DNA from: Gammaproteobacteria bacterium
Lineage (GTDB): Bacteria > Pseudomonadota > Gammaproteobacteria > Pseudomonadales > Pseudohongiellaceae
DNA length: 64,000 nucleotides
Reading direction: 5' to 3'
Assembly: GCA_017853205.1 (NCBI GenBank)
Contig: JAFMKB010000001.1
Coordinates: forward strand, 1-64,000
Shown here: piece by piece, positions 58,706 to 64,000 of the stretch
Position numbering within the stretch: position 1 is the first letter of the stretch
Layout of the letters: the number at the start of each line of letters is the position of its first letter
Notes under the pieces: generated by a model
Seen by the model: only the letters and a program-made list of their open reading frames with translations
Databases searched by the model: none
Told to the model about the DNA's origin: nothing
Made by a program: the position numbers and the translations under genes

Positions 58706-59289
58706 TAATTACTCCTAGCTATCATTAATACAATCTAACTTATGTTGACTCACACTTGCGCGTGGTCTACGTCCTAAATGAAACTTTTTCCTCCTTCTTG
58801 AAGCCTTTATTAATCGCACTACTCCATTTACTAAATGCGTATCCGACACAAATTTTCAAGTACACATCACTCGCCCAATGCAAAATTTCATGAGAAAAGT
58901 CTGTAAGACACGGAGCGCTAAACGCTTTTGACACAAGAAACTTTCGCGACAGGCCACGCGGACTCAGGGAGGCACAGAACAAAAAATACAATGAGATAGG
59001 AAACAAAAAGAAGGATTTTGCAGATAAAACGAAACGTCTAGCGCAAGAGTTGCGCTGAGTTAACAAGGTCTTGCCAAACTCACACTTGCCAATTTTGCGA
59101 ATGTGACTCCAACCTTGAAGAATCGACACGAGTAGTGGCATTCCCCCTCCGTTTAATCACCTTCAGACTAACGCAGCTATGTGATGATGTCTAACCAATC
59201 TCGCGATAAAAAGTGCGCCTGGAGAAACTCCTTGCTCTGGATCAATGATTTAGATTCCATTGCGCCGAAAATCACTAAGAATTTCTATA
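58706..59289. other. 584-bp region without a recognisable gene
   Basis: A minus-strand ORF (58767-59141, 124 codons) has GGAGGGGGA directly before its ATG, but the predicted protein is Ser/Phe/Cys-rich with no similarity I recognise, and the base composition is lower in GC than in neighbours. It may be chance, a decayed gene or a real short membrane-associated protein. There is a perfect 7-bp hairpin AGCGCAA-gag-TTGCGCT near 59040. Otherwise I see nothing functional. Confidence 0.4.
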
Positions 59290-59907
59290 CTAGACTGACC
59301 CGGGGCGGTAACACCAATGCCAAGGCTCATAGGCTATCCCAAAAGGATTATCGCGAGGATAAGTCAGTACAAACCCAAACTTCCCTGCGTAGGCGAGCAA
59401 CCACCTAAAACACTCGGTCTCGTCGAACGCCTCGTCTAACACCTCAACACCCTCGGTTGTTACATCCACCGCATTGCCTGTGTGATGCTCGCTAAATCCC
59501 GGCGCAGCGCTGACTTTTAGAATATCGCTAAGAGCCTCGCCGGCGCTCAATTTGCGCGCAATGATCTCCGCCTGATAATCGATACTGCGGTACGCGGACA
59601 CGAGCTGTAGGGTTATTCCCTGCTCACTAGCCTCCTTTTGAATCTGCATCCATGCCTGCGCTGCTGCCGGCGCAAGCCGCTGAGGGCGGCCAAATACATC
59701 GTCCCCAACAGACACTAAGCGTTGAGCTTCAGCGCAAAGTGGCTGCTTGCATAATCCGAGCTTCGCGTCTTTCAGCAGCGATGCCGCCAGACCTAATTTC
59801 TCATGAAGCGCCGTAAGTTTCGTCAGATAGCTCAATTCAGATGTCGCCGACAACGCGAGTACCCTCAGTAAGTTTTGGACCCGAGTATGGGAGGATTTGA
59901 ACTTCAT
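59290..59907 (-). CDS. VanY-type D-alanyl-D-alanine carboxypeptidase (M15B)
   Basis: 205 aa. The M15B zinc site is visible as SEHHTGNAVDV (SxHxxGxAxD) and EPWHW, with the fold-typical VSAYRSIDYQAEII and the aspartate-arginine stretch YPRDNPFG. These enzymes trim terminal D-Ala of peptidoglycan stem peptides; the group includes LdcB-like members. A signal sequence is not obvious: the first 30 residues are basic with a short hydrophobic run. ATG 59905-59907 is preferred over a TTG nine codons upstream, but neither has a strong ribosome site. It stands alone. Confidence 0.85.
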   Translation of the reverse strand: MKFKSSHTRVQNLLRVLALSATSELSYLTKLTALHEKLGLAASLLKDAKLGLCKQPLCAEAQRLVSVGDDVFGRPQRLAPAAAQAWMQIQKEASEQGITLQLVSAYRSIDYQAEIIARKLSAGEALSDILKVSAAPGFSEHHTGNAVDVTTEGVEVLDEAFDETECFRWLLAYAGKFGFVLTYPRDNPFGIAYEPWHWCYRPGSV

Positions 59908-60121
59908 CGTAAATCTGCCGCAAGAGGGTTGCAAGCAGCAACAAACCCGAAGATGTGATGTAGCTAAGTCAATTACCTTCAGAATATGTCGTTTATATTA
60001 TATTTAATGTCATTTTTACTACATTTTGCCTCGCTAGTGATCGGCATAATCCACATCACATCGTTCGACTGGCTCACTCAGGCGGACGCCAGGCTAGCGA
60101 GCAAAGGGAGCAGTAATTGTT

Positions 60122-62029
60122 ATGACGCCATTACCGGTAATCACAGGCTTCGGAGGCGTAAGCCCCGCGGGTCGCAGCTCGTTCCATCGAGGATATCAGC
60201 GCCTAGTCGAAAGCACGCTGAGCCAAGCACAGCGACAGCGCTTAATTGCTAGCCTTGAAGGATTATCGAATTCACAATCAGAAAAAACCCCTGCAGACAT
60301 TCTATTGCGCAACACCCTCATTCGCCCATTAGAGACAAATCTTTTTGACCCCCAGCAGCAACGCGTCCACACGCATCTAACGCTCTCGCCTGACTCTCAT
60401 CTATTCGACGACCAAGGTGACCGGGGAGAATGCGGTGAGCTCAAATTTCGCGTGCCGAGGCGTCAATTACCCACCGTCCTGCCCCCCGGGTGGCGACTAA
60501 TCGATGAGGCCAGCGAGCATGTAACCATCGCCTGCGAACGTGCCGAGATCATGCTAGCAAGCACTATCGAGATGAAAGTAACCAGCGCCGGCCAGTTGCC
60601 AAGTGGCTTCGACCCCGCTGCTCTCTATGCTTCGCGCAATCATCCTCGCGCGCTGCAGATGACTGTGTATGGCGCGTCTGACGCAATCAATTCGCTAGGC
60701 ATCGATTGGACAAGGATACGCAGCCGTGTCGCGCCCGATGCAATCAGCGTCTATGCCGGGAACTGCATGGGACAGTTAGACAGCGCTGGGTTTGGCGGCA
60801 TGCTGCAGGCTCGCTTATTGGGCAATAAAGTCAGCTCTAAACAGCTTCCACTTGGGCTAATTGAGATGCCCGCAGACTTTATCAACGCCTATTTACTTGG
60901 CAATCTCGGCACGACCGGGACAAGCGTCGCCGCCTGCGCAACGTTCTTGTACAACCTGCGTCAGGGCATTAAAGACATACAATCCGGGGAATCTAGGGTC
61001 GTTATTGTCGGCACCAGTGAGGCACCTCTCACGCCGGAGGTGTTCGAGGGCTTTAATGTCATGGGCGCGCTTGCAGAGGACTCAAAGCTGCGCGCGCTCG
61101 ATGGTCTCGCGCCTGACGCCTCTTTTGATTCGCGTCGTGCCTGTCGACCTTTCGGCGATAACTGCGGCTTTACACTCGCCGAGTCCTCGCAGTTCGTCAT
61201 TCTCATGGACGATGCACTCGCAGTCGAATTAGGCGCCACTATCTTAGGCTCGGTGAGCGATGTATTCATCAACGCCGACGGCTATAAAAAATCAATCGCG
61301 GGTCCAGGCGCCGGAAATTATCTCACTGTCGCCAAGGCCGCGGCGGCGGCTCGCTCGATTGTCGGTGAACGGGCGCTGCGAGAACGCAGCATCGTCCAAG
61401 CGCATGGCACCGGTACGCCGCAAAACCGCGTTAGCGAGTCGGCCATTCTGAATCGTGTTGCGAAGGAATTCGGCATACAGGGCTGGCGCATCGCTGCAGT
61501 CAAGGCATTCATGGGGCATTCACTCGCAAGCTCTGCCGGCGACCAACTCATGTCCGCCCTAGGACTTTGGGCACACGGCACGATTCCCGGCATTGAAACG
61601 GTGACCGAAGTCGCCTCAGACGTTAAACGAGACTGCCTCGATTTTGTATTGAAACATAGGGAGAGCAGCGCGGAATCAATCGATGTGGCGCTGTTAAACT
61701 CCAAAGGGTTTGGCGGCAATAATGCGACGGCGACAGTGCTTGCCCCTCATGTAACTCAGAAAATGCTCTGCGCGCGTCACGGTCAGAAAGCGATGATTGG
61801 CCATGCCAAGCGCAACGAAGCAATCGTCGCTATAAGTGCCGACTACGATGCGGCGGCCTCCCGTGGCGACCATCGCATCCTCTATCACTTTGATAACGGC
61901 GTACTCGGTGAGGAGGCCCTCTCGTTCGGTGCGACAACAACTGGACGCTGTAACTCAATGAAGGTGGGCGAAGACCGCCCCTCCATCAACCTTGACGTGA
62001 AAAGCCCTTATGCAGAGCTCGCAGTTTAG
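60122..62029 (+). CDS. fabY: Beta-ketoacyl-ACP synthase FabY-type (635 aa)
   Basis: Large condensing enzyme with thiolase fold. The catalytic Cys is in SVAACATFLYN (about 282) and the two histidines are in AHGTGTPQNR (about 430) and KAFMGHSLASSAG (about 463), giving the Cys-His-His triad of KAS I/II-type enzymes. An N-terminal domain of about 200 residues and a C-terminal addition make it 635 aa, matching the long FabY of Pseudomonas aeruginosa (PA5174, recalled), which starts fatty acid synthesis from acetyl-CoA and malonyl-ACP in place of FabH. The 5' leader holds an 8-bp inverted repeat (60030-60037 and 60094-60101). It converges with fumarase by a 4-bp overlap. Confidence 0.85.
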   Translation: MTPLPVITGFGGVSPAGRSSFHRGYQRLVESTLSQAQRQRLIASLEGLSNSQSEKTPADILLRNTLIRPLETNLFDPQQQRVHTHLTLSPDSHLFDDQGDRGECGELKFRVPRRQLPTVLPPGWRLIDEASEHVTIACERAEIMLASTIEMKVTSAGQLPSGFDPAALYASRNHPRALQMTVYGASDAINSLGIDWTRIRSRVAPDAISVYAGNCMGQLDSAGFGGMLQARLLGNKVSSKQLPLGLIEMPADFINAYLLGNLGTTGTSVAACATFLYNLRQGIKDIQSGESRVVIVGTSEAPLTPEVFEGFNVMGALAEDSKLRALDGLAPDASFDSRRACRPFGDNCGFTLAESSQFVILMDDALAVELGATILGSVSDVFINADGYKKSIAGPGAGNYLTVAKAAAAARSIVGERALRERSIVQAHGTGTPQNRVSESAILNRVAKEFGIQGWRIAAVKAFMGHSLASSAGDQLMSALGLWAHGTIPGIETVTEVASDVKRDCLDFVLKHRESSAESIDVALLNSKGFGGNNATATVLAPHVTQKMLCARHGQKAMIGHAKRNEAIVAISADYDAAASRGDHRILYHFDNGVLGEEALSFGATTTGRCNSMKVGEDRPSINLDVKSPYAELAV

Positions 62030-63558
62030 CCTTTTATTTCGAGCGCATGCTCCTCTGCGATGCGCTGCTTCCAAATCGCAGGCCCGGTGTTGTGCACTGA
62101 AGTACCAGAGGAGTCTACGGCAACGGTAACCGGCATGTCTTCTACGACGAACTCGTGAATGGCCTCCATGCCGAGGTCCTCGAATGCGACGACCTTAGAC
62201 TGGCGGATCGCTTTGGAGACAAGATAGGCGGCACCACCCACTGCCATAAGATAAACCGCTTTATGCTTCTTGATTGCTTCAATGCCAATGGGGCCGCGCT
62301 CAGCCTTGCCAATCATGCCTATTAGACCGGTTTTTTCGAGCATATCGTCGGTGAACTTATCCATCCGCGTAGCTGTGGTTGGGCCCGCCGGGCCAATAAC
62401 CTCATCGCGCACTGCATCTACAGGACCAACGTAGTAAATAAATTTGTTTTTAAAGTCGACGCCGGCGGGCAGAGGCTCGCCGTTAGCTAATTGTGTAAGC
62501 AAGCGCTTGTGAGCCGCGTCGCGGCCGGTGAGTAATGTGCCGGATAGCAACAAAGTTTCGCCTGGCTGCCAGTGCGTAATCTCCTCTGGGGTGACCGTGT
62601 CCAGATTCACACGGCGTGTTCTCGGCCCAACGTCCCAGGTTATTTCAGGCCAGTCAGCTAAGCTTGGAGGAGTCAGTTCTGCAGGGCCTTTGCCGTCAAG
62701 ATGGAAATGCGCATGCCTAGTCGCTGCGCAGTTTGGAATCATCGCAACGGGCAACGAAGCAGCGTGCGTAGGATAGTCGCTGATCTTGACATCCAGCACA
62801 GTGGTCAGGCCGCCAAGGCCCTGTGCACCAATTCCCAAATTATTCACCCGCTCCATTATCTCCAAGCGGAGCTCTTCAACCCGCGAGTTTGGGCCACGTG
62901 CACGCAACTCATGAATATCGATAGGGTCCATTAAGGATTCCTTCGCAAGTAACATTGCTTTCTCAGCCGTTCCCCCGATACCAATCCCAAGCATGCCGGG
63001 AGGACACCAGCCAGCGCCCATCGTCGGCACAGTGCGCTCGACCCAGTCAACAATACTGTCGCTCGGGTTCAGCATAACGAGCTTGGATTTATTTTCTGAA
63101 CCACCACCCTTCGCCGCAAGTTTTACCTCGACCGAATTTCCTGGCACGAGTTCCACATGCACCACTGCAGGCGTATTGTCGCCTGAGTTTTTACGCAGCC
63201 CCGCTGGGTCGAGAAGAATAGAGGCGCGCAAGACGTTGTCCGGATGGAGGTAAGCACGGCGTACGCCTTCGTTGACCATGTCTCTGATTGACATAGAGCC
63301 TTCCCACTGCACTTGCATACCGACCTTTAAGAAGACACAAACGATGCCGGTGTCTTGGCAAATAGGCCGCTTACCCTCGGCACAGAGGCGTGAGTTAATC
63401 AGTATCTGCGCCATCGCATCCTTTGCAGCGGGAGACTCTTCGCGCTCGTAGGCAGCATGAACTGCTTGCACAAAATCGATAGGATGGTAGTACGAAATGT
63501 ATTGCAATGCGTCGGCGACGCTCTGAATAAGGTCTTCATTGCGAATAAGGGTAGTCAC
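62026..63558 (-). CDS. fumA: Fumarate hydratase, class I (Fe-S)
   Basis: TCA-cycle enzyme interconverting fumarate and malate through a [4Fe-4S] cluster. 510 aa. It has the class I blocks CQDTGIVCVF (first cluster cysteine, about 105), GGGSENKS and GAGWCPPGMLGIGIGGT (second cysteine), and a third cysteine in PNCAATRH. The C-terminal beta domain (about 370-510) includes GPAGPTTATRMDKFTDDML. The start is GTG 63556-63558 with AGAGGT seven bases upstream. Oxygen-sensitive enzymes of this type often coexist with FumC. Overlaps the convergent fabY stop by 4 bp. Confidence 0.95.
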   Translation of the reverse strand: MTTLIRNEDLIQSVADALQYISYYHPIDFVQAVHAAYEREESPAAKDAMAQILINSRLCAEGKRPICQDTGIVCVFLKVGMQVQWEGSMSIRDMVNEGVRRAYLHPDNVLRASILLDPAGLRKNSGDNTPAVVHVELVPGNSVEVKLAAKGGGSENKSKLVMLNPSDSIVDWVERTVPTMGAGWCPPGMLGIGIGGTAEKAMLLAKESLMDPIDIHELRARGPNSRVEELRLEIMERVNNLGIGAQGLGGLTTVLDVKISDYPTHAASLPVAMIPNCAATRHAHFHLDGKGPAELTPPSLADWPEITWDVGPRTRRVNLDTVTPEEITHWQPGETLLLSGTLLTGRDAAHKRLLTQLANGEPLPAGVDFKNKFIYYVGPVDAVRDEVIGPAGPTTATRMDKFTDDMLEKTGLIGMIGKAERGPIGIEAIKKHKAVYLMAVGGAAYLVSKAIRQSKVVAFEDLGMEAIHEFVVEDMPVTVAVDSSGTSVHNTGPAIWKQRIAEEHALEIKG

Positions 63559-63833
63559 TGTTTCACCTCTAAAGGATCGCCATGCCTTGCATTGATTAAG
63601 GCGCTAGCTTAAGGTTTAGCGCATCGATTTAGCCTAAACCTATCGCCGCGCAAGGGTCTGCCGAGTCGACCGAAGTCGATCGAATGGATGCCAAAAAACA
63701 AATTACTAGTCTACCATCGCTGATCCGGTGCGGCGATGTTCTGCAGACCGAATTATCGGTATTGGCAGAAGAAATAGCCACACGGCTAATTCGCGCCGTC
63801 GCGCACTTTGTATACCTTAAGGAATTTACTCAC

Positions 63834-64000
63834 ATGCTTGACTCCAGAGACCCCAATATAGACTACAGCCTCGACGCAGGGGTTTTCGTCCTTAAAATCA
63901 ATCGCCCCGAAAAAAAGAACGCGCTGCTACCAGGTATGTATGCTGCGCTGGCCGACGGTCTTCGCTGGGCAGACGAAAGCGATGACGTTCGAGTGACGCT
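63834..64000 (+). CDS. Enoyl-CoA hydratase/isomerase family protein, N-terminal fragment (window edge)
   Basis: 55 codons before the window ends. The translation contains GVFVLKINRPEKKNALLPGM, the first conserved block of the crotonase fold, followed by an amphipathic helix, so this is an enoyl-CoA hydratase or isomerase acting in fatty-acid or related CoA metabolism. AAGGA lies about 11 bases before the ATG. The frame is also open 50 codons further up to an ATG at 63684, but that stretch has no family similarity. Divergent from fumA. Confidence 0.75.
   Translation, partial: MLDSRDPNIDYSLDAGVFVLKINRPEKKNALLPGMYAALADGLRWADESDDVRVT

Noticed and set aside
63684-63833. 50-codon N-terminal extension of the last gene
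   Set aside because: Open frame but no family similarity, and the closer ATG has a ribosome site; kept as a note in the feature.

Overview
The window is a gene-dense, mid-GC chromosomal segment that carries almost only housekeeping genes. Gene content and order point to a gammaproteobacterium on the Pseudomonas/Cellvibrionales side of the class. Three blocks support this: bamD/rluD/pgeF/clpB, miaB-phoH-ybeY-corC-leuS-lptE-holA, and proA-nadD-rsfS-rlmH-mrdA-rodA-rlpA-dacA-ybeD-lipB-lipA. FabY, an AHAS III pair (IlvIH), an NhaC antiporter, a sodium-dependent (NSS) transporter and several exported peptidases fit a marine heterotroph (inference). I found no tRNA, rRNA, CRISPR array, insertion sequence, phage gene or attachment site.

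Layout. 1-1818: ilvI and the start of ilvH (- strand), preceded by a 466-bp leader with strong inverted repeats and a small ORF ending in Ile-Val-Leu codons. 2285-7969: clpB, pgeF and rluD (-), divergent from bamD (+). 7983-14591: glutamine-dependent NAD synthase, a TauE/SafE permease, a PhoP/PhoQ-like two-component system with PepSY and glycine-zipper genes, and a membrane-anchored cold-shock protein. 14700-18406: slyX, an acyl-CoA desaturase, a TlpA-like thioredoxin, the kinase srkA and a DUF1820 gene. 18727-26994: the miaB to holA operon, in which lnt is absent from its usual place. 26996-37815: an exported M3 peptidase, an NSS transporter, an exported cyclophilin with an unknown C-terminal domain, a short Hsp70-like protein, a DUF6702/M1-peptidase pair and a sterol-desaturase-like enzyme.

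37834-49473 is one long - strand block for cell-wall elongation (mrdA, rodA, rlpA, dacA), lipoate synthesis (lipB, lipA), ribosome maturation (rsfS, rlmH), NAD (nadD) and proline (proA). The mltB/sltB gene usual between rodA and rlpA in Pseudomonas is missing. 49648-58705: nhaC, a GIY-YIG/metallo-beta-lactamase pair, serA-serC-dinB-greB (+), a GlxA-type regulator, DUF1244 and a hibernation factor with a clear intrinsic terminator. 58706-59289 has no recognisable gene. 59290-64000: a VanY-type carboxypeptidase, fabY, class I fumarase and the start of an enoyl-CoA hydratase gene.

Most of the region is conserved core genome, and I did not find a new multi-gene system. The points most worth a second look are the ilvIH leader, the membrane-tethered cold-shock protein, the missing lnt and mltB, dinB placed in a serine operon without a visible SOS box, the hairpin plus T-run in the divergent gap at 36340-36546, and repeated convergent gene ends with almost no space between them.
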